Position numbers and translations under genes: made by a program. Positions 1 to 12,395 of a stretch of 64,000 nucleotides of DNA are shown one piece after another (the stretch's first letter is position 1; every line of letters starts with the position of its first letter). The notes beneath the pieces were generated by a model. It had not been told where the DNA came from. It was given only the letters and a program-made list of their open reading frames with translations, and ran no database searches. The stretch comes from Leuctra nigra (lineage: Eukaryota > Arthropoda > Insecta > Plecoptera > Leuctridae): positions 17,640,345 to 17,704,344 of the forward strand of contig OW203762.1 in NCBI GenBank assembly GCA_934045905.1. The letters run 5' to 3'.

Positions 1-65
1 TATACTATGAATCATTTGAAAAAAAAATACCTTACAATTCCGAAACTAACTTCACACATACGAGT

Positions 66-112
66 ATAATTGGAAAACGTTTCGTGTAACGCGTTGATAA
101 GCGATCACCGAT
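66..112 (-). mobile_element. 3' terminal fragment of the 1.0-kb Helitron-like family (family 1)
   Basis: Read on the minus strand this stretch contains ATCAACGCGTTACAC followed by a degenerate CGTTTTCC, the conserved 3' end of the elements at 26374-27384, 42894-44327 and 44455-45250. Only the terminal part is recognisable; the terminal hairpin is mutated. Confidence 0.55.
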
Positions 113-835
113 GAGTGCCACATCCCGAGCAAAATTCCCTGACGCACAGAAAATGTATATCAACAATCTGTTTTTCATTTTAACTTAGTAACAGCCGCAC
201 ACAAGAGGCCATTTCACATTTTGAAACATGTTCACGATTTCATTGCTTAAAACTTGAAAAAGCAGCTAGACGAGCCTTCAACTTTATCAAGTTTTATTTA
301 TGTCATGAAAACTTTAACGGTTTAAAAACGTGTATATTCTCAAGAATTCGCCCCCCATATGAAAAACAAACAATAAAGATCATCTCATCTCGTCCAATAA
401 CAAAACGACACCTCGAAATCTGCGTCAAATCAATTCCACATAAATCATTAAAACCTCACATCTACTTATTCCACCAGCAGTTATTCATTCCGAAAGTACT
501 TCTGCACCACGCTCCAGTGAAAGCTACATTTCCCTACCGAAAGCTTGGCGAAGTGTCGCCCCCCACGATAAGACATTGTTGTCTCTTATCTGTGATATAC
601 CTCCTCATAAAACACGTCACGACACTTGTGCGTCTCTCCGCTTCTTCTTCTTATCGCGAGCATCGCCATTGTTCCCGCGCTTATCGGCGCTTCACACCTC
701 GGATGACGTCTTCTCACGTGACTACCGGCGAGTGGCGCGATCTCTGATGGAGTGCGCCAACTAGGGGAGACTTTACATCTACAGAACTTATAATGTTCGT
801 GATCAGCTGAATCATAATGCACAGCACTCGTGGAC
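113..835. other. No gene recognised; CpG-richer patch at about 530-760
   Basis: Open frames occur on both strands but are short and share no motif. The 530-760 part is richer in CG than its surroundings and carries GATA-type motifs (GATAAG near 568 and CTTATC near 596), so it could be a regulatory element. Nothing supports a coding exon. Confidence 0.3.
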
Positions 836-848
836 TAGAGTATTTATA
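836..848. repeat. Target-site duplication, SINE left side
   Basis: TAGAGTATTTATA, identical to 1135-1147. Confidence 0.85.
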
Positions 849-1134
849 TATTTTTTTTGTCTGGGGCTTAACGTCGCACTGTTCTGCTGCGAGGCTAATG
901 GCGACTAATGGATGATTATGATGATGATTGGGAGATGATGGTGAAGAGTAGGTAAGGATGTAAGGTGGGAAGGAGGCGGTCGTGGCCTATTAGTAGGGTA
1001 CCTTCCCAGCATTAGCCTGTCGACTGAGGGAAAACCACGAAAAAACCCCAGTCAGGAAGGACGGCCGCGGGTATCGAACCCGGGCCTCCGGAATACAAGT
1101 TCAGAGCGTTAACCACTCACCCAACCTGTTCCGT
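849..1134 (-). mobile_element. tRNA-derived SINE with 13-bp target-site duplication
   Basis: On the minus strand it starts with a tRNA-like head (a degenerate A box TGGGTGAGTGG and a B box GGTTCGATACC near 1070-1080), continues into a body ending in GACGTTAAGCCCCAGAC, and finishes in an A-rich tail near 850. It is flanked by identical 13-bp direct repeats TAGAGTATTTATA at 836-848 and 1135-1147, the mark of L1-type target-primed insertion. Head, tail and duplication make this a complete, fairly young copy. Headless relatives lie at 12205-12395 and 35785-35985. It has no coding capacity and would be mobilised by a non-LTR reverse transcriptase. Confidence 0.85.
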
Positions 1135-1147
1135 TAGAGTATTTATA
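1135..1147. repeat. Target-site duplication, SINE right side
   Basis: TAGAGTATTTATA, identical to 836-848. Confidence 0.85.
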
Positions 1148-2216
1148 GTAATACTAAGAAAACGATCTGTGTAACCCCACAGATCTGTGTGTACGAGCCT
1201 TCGTACACTGCATGAAAATTATTAAGATGTATGAAAGCTGCTGTTCCTTAGACCATGGAAACAGCTGTCAAACCAAACCTTATCATTTGAATTAAGGTAC
1301 GGTGAATAATTTTTACTCGATAGAACAATTCACAGTATTACAAAACAAATCGTTAACGATTTGCGCAGAAATCAGTAACATATAATGAAATATTGGCCAA
1401 CGCTTTTCACCGATTGAACTTGACCGAAGAAACGGTTCTTTTTCACTTTTCAATCCAAAAAATTTAAAAAATTTTCAAAACATATTTAAAATGTCAACAA
1501 CAATAAATCTTGATGTTCGTTAACAAAATTGTAGGTTCGTCGCTAAAATTGTTTCAAATTTAGTAAAATATTGACCCCAATTGCCATGCAATATTTGGAC
1601 TTGACGGAAGAAACTGTTCTATGTCATCACCATTCACCAAGATTTAACAGACGTTTTTAATCGTAAATTAGTGGGCTGTCTAACAGTATTTATAATACAA
1701 AACCAACCAATAAGACACTCGGAAAAAGCATCTCCGCAATTCTTTGCATCGGAATGATGGAAAAGTTGATGTTCCGGCCTCGGAATGACCCCCATGTAGC
1801 GAGTAGATCCATCGCCGCTGTAATAGCCTCTCGTCCCGGAATGTCTATGTGGAGTCTTCGAGGACAGCTATTGATGGTCGGCAGTGATTGCATGCGTTCA
1901 ACTCTCTTGCTCAAAACATGCACGTTCTTCGAGCTCCTAATGGAAATCGTGACCTGGGAGGTCTCGGGTTCGTTCCTCGTGTCGTCTGGTATTATTCATG
2001 TGTCGTCATTGATGAGTGTGAAGCTGACAACGGGCCAGTCATGTGTGGGGTTTGGGAATGGACCGTGGAATACCTGCTGGGATTGAAACTATGAGAGACT
2101 TTCATTATAGTTTCCATGGCAACGACATGTGTTGTCTCTTGGATACAGAATGTGGTTATTCCCAATCCCATTTTCTTGACTATTCCAAGATATTTGTAGG
2201 AACTTATTTTTATACT
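1148..2216. other. No gene recognised; probable decayed family-1 internal sequence and a GC-richer block
   Basis: About 1400-1620 read on the minus strand resembles the middle of family 1 (a phrase like TGCATGGCAATTGGGGTCAA), so it is probably an old copy. 1730-2090 is GC-richer and open on both strands. The plus-strand frame of 110 codons and the minus-strand frame of 77 codons there carry no domain, signal or splice context that I recognise. Confidence 0.3.
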
Positions 2217-2520
2217 ATAGGAAACGCCCTGTGTAACGCGTTGTCAAGCGAGCCTTTACTGCAAGAGAATTGATATGCCTTTGCAAGTTTCTGCTCTACA
2301 AACCTTGGAAAAAGCCGAAACAAAATGCGTCAAAAACTCTGATAAAATAACTCAAATTTAATTCAAGAAATTTGACAAATATTTCAGAACATTAAATGTC
2401 GGTAAAATATAAATAAAGTTTGAAGTAACGTCAGATTAGTCTGAAAATTGACAAAAACGACTAAAATTTTGGTCCCGATGACGATGCAAAATTTGAAGTC
2501 ACACCGTTTCATTTAAATTT
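2217..2520 (-). mobile_element. Degraded 3' half of a family-1 Helitron-like element
   Basis: On the minus strand the segment runs through an internal phrase shared with 26374-27384 (CCAATTTTCAGTCTAATCTG there, slightly diverged here) and ends in ACAACGCGTTACACAGGGCG, a mutated form of the family's terminal hairpin. The 5' half is missing. Confidence 0.6.
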
Positions 2521-2577
2521 CCAAAGAATCATATGATACTGTTCCTATACAAGACAGAAACTTCAATCTAGAATATA

Positions 2578-3429
2578 CCGGGTGGCCCAAAAAAAACGTC
2601 CAATGGGCGAGACACCGCTGTGAAGAAACTACTACAGATATTAGTCCGAAAATTTCACACTTTATAAAAAACATACCAATGTTTAATATGTGAAAGTTTG
2701 AAATTAATTTCTAATGTAGGAAAAAAGTTACAGCTGTTCGAATTTGGTAGTCGAAAAATCGATTATACGGAGCTCATAAGAGCGCTTTTTCAGAAAAAAG
2801 TCCAGTAGTATGGACACATTTATTTTCAACACTACTTTTGATATCAAGCTGAAAATTTCAAATGTTATATAAAACATATGACTATCTATTGTATAAAAAT
2901 TTCAATAGATTTGAATCAGTAGAACGAAAGTTATGGTATCTTGAATTTGACCTTAAAAACAGAAAATACGGGTGATAATTTCACTCCTAAAATTAACATG
3001 TGAAATAAAACTTAAGAAATTATCTCTAGTGTATTTTGCTTTTTAATCGCAAATTCTAGATCGCATAACTTTCGTAACATTGATTCAAATTAATTGAAAT
3101 TTGTACCCAGTCAATAGTAATATATTTTGAATAACATATGCAATTTTCAGCTTGATATCGTCATTAGTTTTGAGTAAACAGCGTCCCGTCCCGGCCATTG
3201 GACATTTTCTGGACGCGTGAATTTTGAGCTCCGTATAATCGATTTTTCGACAACGAAATTCGAACAGCTGCAACATTTTTTCTATAAAAGTTATGGTGTT
3301 AAAACTTTCACATATTAGACCTTAGTATGTTTTGTTTTTTTATAATTGGTGTCATTTTCAGCCAGATCAGTGCAGTAGTTCCGTCACAGTAATGGCTCGC
3401 CCGTTGGACGTTTTTTTGGGGCCACCCGG
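2578..3429. mobile_element. 852-bp DNA element made of long inverted repeats, TATA/TA target duplication
   Basis: The ends are CCGGGTGGCCC and GGGCCACCCGG in inverted orientation. The inverted similarity continues inward for several hundred bases, for example ATTATACGGAGCTC near 2761 against GAGCTCCGTATAAT near 3226, and GATATCAAGCTGAAAATT against its reverse complement. TATA stands immediately outside both ends, giving a TA or TATA target duplication as in Tc1/mariner-like or related elements. It has no transposase and is non-autonomous. Confidence 0.8.
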
Positions 3430-3454
3430 TATAAATATAAGTACCTATCATACG

Positions 3455-3555
3455 GTAAGGGTAAAATATTTTTTGCAAGTTGTACCTATTTAATATGGTT
3501 CCATCAATCTTTGGTATGAATTACAACAAATTCTCTTTCTCATTCCTATGACTTA
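3455..3555 (+). repeat. About 95-bp dispersed repeat, copy 1
   Basis: It shares AATATTTTTTGCAAGTTGTA and a following CAATCTTTGGTATGAATTAC block with the reverse complement of 33325-33420. The element class is unknown. One reading frame in both copies keeps a similar peptide (IFG-NY-KFSF). Confidence 0.6.
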
Positions 3556-5551
3556 ACCCTGGAACCCCATTAAAACTAAATACATACTTTGTATGATATA
3601 AAATTATGAAATAATGTCAAGAAAGATCACGATTACTTAATATTTGTATACTGAAAGCATCCATCCCCCATTTAGATTTTGACACAATTATCAATTTCGG
3701 GTTCAAAAATCAGGTAAAACACGTTATTCTTCGTGTTGTGTTTTCCGGCCCCAGTTCTGTTACGATCCCATGGTCGTCATAACATTCACATCGTCATCTC
3801 ATGACACCTGACCTCCCGATGCGCCGGAAAACACTGCTCCTGATCCCCGTCACTCGACCAACGCGGCTGACGTCGAGAGAGCGTCGATTTTAATCAAAGC
3901 TGCACTCGTCTAAGAATTCAATCGCAGCGTCCCGACGACTGATGTATTCAAATGAGAGTGTCGACAACAGACACGAGGCGACAGACACGAGCACAACTTC
4001 CAGAACAAACTTTCTCAGCGCGCGGGAAGATTACGACGAGACGACGTACTTTTGGGTTCAGAGCATTCACCTTGCTGTGAGGTGTTGAAAAGAGTATAGT
4101 TTTATCAGTGGATTGATGATAACTCGCTGAAGACATACGTGTATCTGAAATGTTGGCCCTGAAAAGGGTCGTCGAGACGTGTCCATCTTTCAAGGGGTTG
4201 ATGCGTTATTGGAACGATACTTATGAAATCTTTTGTAAAAAAGAGTATGAGTAAGTATGACATCAATTTATTAATTTATTATTCACAAACTGAGTGTTAA
4301 AACTGTTCTGTTTTGATCAATTATGAACATCAAATCATATATTTTCTAAATATGATATAGGATTATTAATTCAGATCATCCTCAACTTTTTGTATTAGAC
4401 TTTGAGCTTTCAACTAAATGTCATACTTTAATTGATATATTAATAAAAGCATACAATGTCAGTGCATTTTTTTAATTTACACTTAATTTGGCAGCCTTTC
4501 CTTCAACTCTGAGTTCAATTTATTTTGAGGCTATTGTTAAATAATGCTTAACTCCATAAGAATAAGAAATACGTAAACTGGTTTACAAATCTCATCTAAG
4601 TGTGTATTTAATAAATATAATTCAATGCGTTCTTGGCCTGTGTCTTTCCATGAAGTGTGGAGTGACCGAGACATGACGCCGCCTCAAGACGACGCCTCAA
4701 GACGCCGCGACGCCTATCGCGAGTGCGCCTCAACGAGTTGCTGACTTCACACTGTGGAGCCAAGTGGAATCACAGATAACACGTCACTGAGGGGAGACTC
4801 GCATTAACAAGATCAAGTCACATTCTCAGCAACACTTAATACCCGATTCACTTGAACAGAAATATGAAAACACCACCTTCTTAGTGTATATTCTCTTTGT
4901 CGTTTGAAAGGACTTGAGGATATTCATAAATATCAAATTCAATTAGCATGTGATATTTTGGCGGGAAAAACAGCATGTGACTAGAATCAAAAGTCTCCAA
5001 CAATGTGTTACCGTGGCGAATCCTTTGTTGCCATGGCAATTAGCAAATTGTGATGTCATTGTCAATTTTCTTGTTTTAAAATCAGAAGAAATCTTCCAAA
5101 CTTTTTGTTCATTCCACACTATTCATCTCACAACGAAAATAATACCACACATGTGCTCAGCAACATCTCAACTTTCAAATACCTATTATTCTGAAATCTC
5201 ATTTTTATGAAACTTCTCTAATGCCAAAGAATGCAAGCAATTAAGAAAAAGCAAACTGCTTCCTTTGATTATTGAATACTGTCCGATCAAAATGTCGCCG
5301 CATACGGCAGTGAAGAGCACTAATTCCAAGCTAATTGATCTAGCAATTATACAGCACTTTCCGCAACATTATGTTGGATTTCTGACGAGCATTGATAAAC
5401 CTTGTCGACATGATTACATAACAATGGCTATCTATGTGTGCATTGAACTTTATGTAATCCCTAGTAAGCCAGGTCTAGACCACGTTGAAGCACTGAGTAC
5501 TTTTGTTTTCTTCTTGTCGTTGGTCGCTTGATCAACATAACTGATTCATGG
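3556..5551. other. No gene recognised; CpG-rich block 3740-4200 and a GACGCC-rich patch near 4670
   Basis: 3740-4200 is CpG-rich with several CGTC/GACG words, possibly a regulatory or promoter region; the open frame on its minus strand has no recognisable content. Near 4665-4730 short overlapping units of GACGCC and CCTCAAGACG recur. The rest is AT-rich without signals. Confidence 0.3.
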
Positions 5552-5678
5552 GGGGTGTGATCATGTAACTCGACCGATGTCACTCGATATTGCGTCAAAG
5601 TTATTCAATACTTTGTCGAGCGGAATAAGAAGGATGTCACGTGAGAACTAGTGTTGACATTTTATATGATCACACCCC
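5552..5678. mobile_element. Small inverted-repeat element (127 bp)
   Basis: It is bounded by GGGGTGTGATCAT and its reverse complement ATGATCACACCCC. No clear target duplication is visible, so the family is open. Confidence 0.5.
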
Positions 5679-7389
5679 AGATCACGATTCGTTTGCGTTT
5701 ATTCTTCTACTAGTTAGGGACTTTTACGAATTCAAATTGCATACTTAAAACTTAATCGTACATGTAATCGTACCTTTATACGATGTCAAGAAAAATTGAG
5801 GTCGTTAAAATGTTAGTTTTGGGTAGTGTCATGGAAGAGACGAAAAAGTTTGTGACTGCATAAATTGTAAATGAGACTTCTTAAACCCATTTTGAAAATA
5901 AAATCGTTTAATTTTGACACGTGATACTGATACGTCCTACACGTATAGTACCTAAATGTCTTCGACTTTTTATACGATTTGTCTTTAAAAGTTCTTTGCG
6001 TGAGGTCCAAGCAACATATCAAGGAATTAGGACCTAATTTATTTGCTTTGGAAAGTCAATCTCCAGAGCTCATACAAATTCACGAAAATCAAAAAATAAA
6101 TTTTTACTTGTAATGATATTCAAACAGTTAGAATAAGTTCATAATGTAAAGTAGTTGATAGAATGTTAAAATGCGATGATGTGTTAATTACGATGGCAAT
6201 TATTTCAGCCGGCTGTAATCATAGAGAGACCTTTAAAGGTCACTCATTAAGCGAGCATCTCATAGGTCATAGACTAATTACCATCAGCAACTTCACAGTC
6301 ACACAGCCATCCAGAAGTGACAAGGTACTTGGTGACGAGAGTTACAGCCTCCTGAGCAATATTTGGGATGCGAATTAGTTGAGCCGTTCATTTTATCTAA
6401 ATGATATGAATTTGAACTATCGGTTAGATCAGATATGGTTAGTTCCAATCAGTTGGAGAAGAAGGTTTAAAAGTTCACGTTTCTTATTCGAGAGCTTTTG
6501 AAATAATTTTTAGTGAATGTGAAGTGTGATCAAAAGTTCATATTTTTGCAGAATATTTTTAAATGTGTAATGTTCCTATTTAAAATTGATTCGAAATTTA
6601 TATTTGTTAATTGTTTCTTATTAAAATAATACCTGTTGGAAATAAGTACCTACGTTTGAATATGAACCATAACACATACCTATTCCTACTTATTCTAAGC
6701 TGATTGTCTGTGCATAATCTAATAATAAAAATTAACCAATGTATTAATTATTATAATATGCAGAATCTTCGGACATGACATCTGACTTCGGGAAATCAAT
6801 TTGATCTAAGGAGAGAGAACTGTATAAAAAATAACTTTTGGAGAGATTTGAAATTAACTTTTTAACACATTTTTGGTAAACTTGAACGTTTGCTTTTAGA
6901 AGCTTTTAGTGAGCGAATAAGGGAACTTGAACGTTTTATCAGTTATTTAAAAAAATGAACTTCCCCAACACATAGTTCCAATTCATATGAAGTTAGATCT
7001 GAATCACGCTTTCATAAAAAAAAATACGGAAATGGACTCAGATCTGTGATTTTCATGTAGAATTGACTCCAGATCCGGTATAATAAAATTGATCTCGTTA
7101 GTCTAGATCAGACATCAGACATTATTCGATCAGATCAGAGTCGGATCTCCACTTCACAATGTAGATGCATAGGTATACTGTGATAGAAACGACTACAAAT
7201 GCAGAATATCATGTCATGCGTATATCAATTTTCTGAACATTGATTTTTTGTTACATCAATCAGAAAGATATCCCGACACTATCCCATTTCCTGTTGCGAA
7301 AGCGCGAAGTTAGCTTGTGCATTCTGTTTCGACGGTATTGACGTTACTCGGCCGTCTCTCGCAAACTGGTCATATCGCCTCCTATATTA
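5679..7389. other. No gene recognised; possible conserved block 6160-6380
   Basis: 6160-6380 is less AT-rich and holds TAATTA homeodomain-type motifs (6186 and 6275 regions). 6780-7150 is unusually rich in AGATC words, perhaps an old repeat. No coding exon can be supported. Confidence 0.25.
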
Positions 7390-7417
7390 CCCCCCCCCCC
7401 CCCCTCCCCCGCCCCCC
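7390..7417. repeat. Poly(C) tract
   Basis: A run of 15 C followed by interrupted C runs. Confidence 0.9.
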
Positions 7418-7704
7418 GACCTGTCAAATAGCAATAACGCGTGTTAAACGCTGGAGGAACAAAGGGGGCCGAGATTTACGTCGCCTTTCACCCCCCGAGT
7501 CACGAACCCACGACCCTTCCTCGTGATCCTGCATTCCTCATGCTGTACATCGATCCTGGGTTCTTCCCATCGGCCATTGCGGAAAATATCATGCGAATTG
7601 ACGATCAACACTTCGAGACAGAATGTAATGTTGGTGAGAACTTCATTGTACAATCAGAGATGGGAAAATAAAGTACTCTTGGCATACAAATGATCGGTGA
7701 ACGA

Positions 7705-7860
7705 ATTTGAATGACTGCTGGTCATGTTCCGTAACAATCAATGCATGCCATTATCAATGAAATTAGAGGGCACCTACTAGAGTGAGGCAAGGAGATGCTT
7801 TGATTGACTTCTGATAGTGCGATTAACATTTTTAAGTCTATCAGATTTATCGAACGATAC
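7705..7860 (+). repeat. Dispersed repeat, copy 1 (pair with 18820-18990)
   Basis: AATGACTGCTGGTCATGT, ACCTACTAGAGTGAG and ATCAGATTTAT occur in the same order in the reverse complement of 18820-18990. This is probably an uncharacterised DNA element; its ends are not defined. Confidence 0.65.
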
Positions 7861-10800
7861 TTTTTAATTGTGAGACGTGTATATGAACTTAATTTTTGTT
7901 GTTTACGTTTTAAAATCATTTAATTTGTCCAAAAGTCCTCTCCTCGAAACAAAAGCTCAAACTTTCAGATAAATACGAAATACTATGATGTTAATACGTG
8001 GATCCGAATAAATAGAGCCCTTTTATGTAGATTCTATTCCCCTTCTCTCGCAATTGAGTATGTACCTATCAGTTGTGCTCGCTACGAATTGCAGATGGCG
8101 TCGGAGAAAATGGAACAGTGCAACAGTTGATGAGTATTGCTGATATCGTTTTATCAGCAAAACTTAACTATAATTTTTTGTAAATTCGTTATTATCTTTC
8201 TGATTTTGGAAGAATTATGATTATAACCGAGCTGTTATCTGACAAATAACTCACGTAGTTACCATTTTATATGGTTCAAGAGCTCCAGGACCTGACATGG
8301 CCTTTCAATAAAAGTTTTTAACCCAGCCCAGAATAAAAGTCTGTCCCAAAGTTGCATGCTTGAGTTATTTTTGGAAACTTTTGCCATCAATTTAGACCAT
8401 TATTGAACTCAATGATATAAGTAAACACAAACTTTTTTTAGAAAGCAGTAAACATGTATTTATTAATACTATTGGAGGCCAACCATTTCACATGCGAGTG
8501 TCTAGTTTTCCAGGATAAAGATCCAAAAATATCTCCCGCCAGCAATGCACCACCGCCTCCTCTAAAGTTGCGTTTGCATTTCCCCGCCAAGTGCTGTATA
8601 AAAGCAAGATCAGTGATAAAGGTCTACCAATAAGCCACAGTGCGAAGTTGACGATGACGACGTCGGCGACGTCAAGTGTTTCTCTTCCATTACGTTCGCC
8701 GTTGAGCGATCTATCGGAAACCGTTAGCCAGACCCTCGCATCACAGTTACAGAGTAGATTATCGGCTCTTGGCTGCATGACACCGACTTAAGTGAAACAG
8801 AAGAGAGGCTGTGTCAACATAAACATACGGGGGAAAAACTGGTGAATATGAGGTGACTTTTCATGGGAAATATTAAGACACCTTCAGGAACAGTTCCATG
8901 AACAGTTGGTCATGGAGAGTTAAAATGAAGGTGACGATTGTACTATGTGTATCTGTATCAAAGACAAAGAATTTACACAAAACGCTCCATTTCGTGCTTT
9001 TTTAACTTTTAATTCAGCTGTAAACACACAATTCTTAAATTGAAATAATGGTTGGAAAGTCACTTAAAATCTCCTTTTTGATCATTAATTTCTTTTAAAT
9101 GTATTGATATTGTTTTTTTTTGTATATTACTTGTTATTTTTATGTATAAGTGTATGATTAGAGCAGTTTATAATATAATTTTTATCATTCAGTAGACCAA
9201 TTTTTTACTTTCCTTGGCCAAAATTTATATTTTATTTCATATTCTTTTGCGAATTCGTCAATAAAAAGGATAACAATTTGTTTTTATTCAACAATCAACA
9301 GCAGGTACTTATGATACGTAAAGGTATAAAAACGCATACATTCTCCTTTTTGTCACTCTCATCATTAATATATTCAACACATTACGTTACCTTTTATATG
9401 TTTAAACAATTCCTCTTTTAAATATCGTTTATCCTCTCCGGTGCACTCAAATGATTCGGGCAGAAAAACATCATAAACTCGTCATCTATCATTCATTCAT
9501 CATTATCATCAATACATCAATATGACGTTCATTTCCTGTAATTTATTTAATTTTTTTATTTCAGTTGGATGAGTGACGTATTTTAAACAACAACACTGCA
9601 CAGTTGAAACTCATACCGCGTTCAAACAGGACGAAATATACATAAACTATTATGCATTTCATTGCTTATAATTTGCATTTAGTTCACTTCTGCGGTTTGA
9701 TTATATTTCCTTTCACGCTCATTCGCCATAGAGCTTTATTTAAAAAAATTAAAACTCATGAATTGTAAATAAAAAGTGCATACATTTTCTGGTTTGATGC
9801 TCTATTTTATTTCTTCAACTTTTTACATATGAACTTTGATTTCCAGACACATTTGTTGTTTTGTTACGTTGTTGTTGTCACATTAGTTCACGAATGATGA
9901 ATATACTCCTATATTATATTTTTATATTATGTTTCTCATTGTTTGTATACTATCTTGAATGTACTGTGCATATTGCTTCGGTTTAAAATGTTATTAGTGA
10001 TTGTATTACGAATACCTAAACAAACAAAAATACATATTCTGAACATTAATATTTTTCTGGAAAATCAATCTGCAAGTGTACACAGTGCATGTAAATTATT
10101 ATTACTCTACATACCTACTGTGTGTTATGTAATAAATTAATGGATTTATTGATTGAATTGAAAAATTGAATTGAAGTGAAATTTACATTTTCATAGATTT
10201 TAAGATATCATCTGAGTTTGTAATATTAAATCGAGCTCTGTCTTTACTTTCCATCATCACCTACTACATGACTAAACATGCTATCATTTACAAAATTCAG
10301 TGATATCATTGGTCTACATTTCCCCTAATCTTCATTACAAGCTCGATGCTAAGACTTAAGGTCAGTTGACAACATCAAGATGAAAGCTTCATGTACTCCA
10401 GCTATTCAGACGACCATGACTTCAGTCCAGCAAAGCCATGTGAAACATCAATAGTCCATCTTTTATCTTCGTATTATACCATCACAGAGAGAGAGAGAGA
10501 GTAAACCCGCAGGCGAATCCAAGACCAAACGAAATTAAAGCTATTTTCTATCGTCGAAATGGCCAGTTCGTCTGAAACCAAGTTCTTTGCGAATCAATTC
10601 GAAGGTTTAGATTGCCCTTTCAGTCTTTGGTAGACATCTAAGAGTTGACATGGTAAAGGTGGAGACTTGCGGTTGATTCACGGAGTAATTCCTATTTTAC
10701 ATACTCGTTATAGCATGCCAGTATAGCATGCCAGTATAGCGTGGCAGCGAGAGCGATGTGGCACTCTGCGACGATCCGTAGAGCTTTTCAATTCAAGTGT

Positions 10801-12204
10801 AAGAGTTGATGGTTGTGACAGGCCGGGTAGAGCGCTGTTTTGGATTAGTATGGCTAAATGCAATTACAGACTGAATGGGATGATGAAATCCAATAGTGAA
10901 TAATTGGAATTACGAATTAACTTGAATAAGAAATCCTTCATTGTTGCCACCATCTTGATGGCACTATTCAGAATCACTGTGATTCTGTTTTTCTTTTGCA
11001 TTTTAGGCTCCGGAGAAATCTTTAATACGACGAGAAATCACTCATATTACCAAAATACATCGATTTACATATTAAGTTAAGTCTGACTGTCCACTTTCCA
11101 ACATAATGTCAGTCATTGGAGAAAACATACATTTTTAATTTTTTTGCGTTGCTGATATAATAAAAAAGGAGTCAATGCAGACGATCAGAATGCATTTTTT
11201 TGTGGATTTCTGTTTGAGGAGGAACAAATTATGTATTTTTCTTTTAGTTTACACTCGATTGTAATGTAACGTTTTAGACTACTAACTAAAGCTATAGAAC
11301 ATTCCGGGTCGGAAAAAGTTTTGGAAGGATCGAGCATTCAAAAGTTAAAAAAAATATCCTTGTTGTGGATAATGGTGGTCTTAATAAAGAATCGGAAAGG
11401 AGCGAAAATTTTTATTTAACGAACTTTTAAGTTTTCTCTCGACTGAGGGAAATCAGAAAAGCCTAGGTAAATCAAACTTATGATTTAAATGATTCCAATA
11501 CCTGGGAATCGCATCTTTATTCTCGAGTTTGTTGAAAATTGTCGCCATGCGGAAATAAGCCACTGCACAATGGATTCAGCTACTTTATCATTGATAAAAC
11601 AAAAGATTTCACTTGATTTCGCATAGTCGAACACTTTCGCATGCGGTTTCGACTCGAGAATACACATCTAGATAAATGGACCCTTTTGGTTTGTACACGC
11701 ATTTCATACCTTCAAATCCCTTAAAGCTCATTCACTTTATACTTCGATTTAGCACAATGCTTCACTCTAAGCAGACTCTACGTCTATTCGGATGAAATTA
11801 CATTTCCCGCTGCATTCGCCTCGCCTCGCGTGGAAATGCAGGAATAACTTGCAATGCAGTTACATGCATGTCTAATGAAAAGTATTGCACTGTTGCAGCG
11901 CAGACAGCTGACATACTGACTTTGATGCACCAGATCGCGTTCATTTGTTTCAACTGCAACAGAAATGGTTCAATTGTTGTGGTCGCTTTTCTTGTGCATG
12001 TTGATAGAAAGTAATCGTTCCAATTTGGTTCGTTGCGTTGTATCAAGTCTTATTACATGGTTAATATTTAATCAGACATCTTAAAATCTTTGTTTATCAA
12101 TTAAGAAGGAATGTAATGTGATGTAATGTAATGAAAGACATACACGACTCGCAAAATGTGAAATTACTGTAGCTGTTTAAATACGAGTATAGGTACATTA
12201 TTTG
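7861..12204. other. AT-rich intergenic or intronic DNA, no gene recognised
   Basis: 8488-8790 is a less AT-rich block open on both strands, with no recognisable domain. 9000-10150 is very AT-rich. 10486-10501 is a short GA microsatellite. Near 10712-10740 a 13-bp unit, TATAGCATGCCAG, repeats three times. I see no splice-bounded exons. Confidence 0.35.
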
Positions 12205-12395
12205 TTTATAATTATTGCTTTAATGACGCACTGTTCTGCGACTAGGCTAATTGCGAGGGGTGCATGTGTATGATAATGATAGGGAGATGAGGATGAAAAG
12301 TGAAAGGATAAGGCGGGAAGGGTGAGTCCTTGGCCTATAAGTATAGTGAACCGTCTCAGCATTTAGCCTGTAGATGTAGGGAATTCACAAACAAA
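12205..12395 (-). mobile_element. SINE remnant lacking the tRNA head
   Basis: The body of the 849-1134 SINE is recognisable: GACGCACTGTTCTGC, GGGAGATGA, GGCGGGAAGG, TGGCCTAT and AGCATTTAGCCTGT appear in the same order. The head beyond about 12390 is absent and the tail is decayed. Confidence 0.7.

Noticed and set aside
1754..2086. 110-codon plus-strand ORF and opposing 77-codon minus-strand ORF
   Set aside because: Open on both strands because the block is GC-richer; neither shows a recognisable feature.
8488..8778. 96-codon minus-strand ORF with a hydrophobic middle
   Set aside because: The plus strand is equally open and no initiation, splice or domain evidence supports it; more likely a non-coding GC-balanced block.
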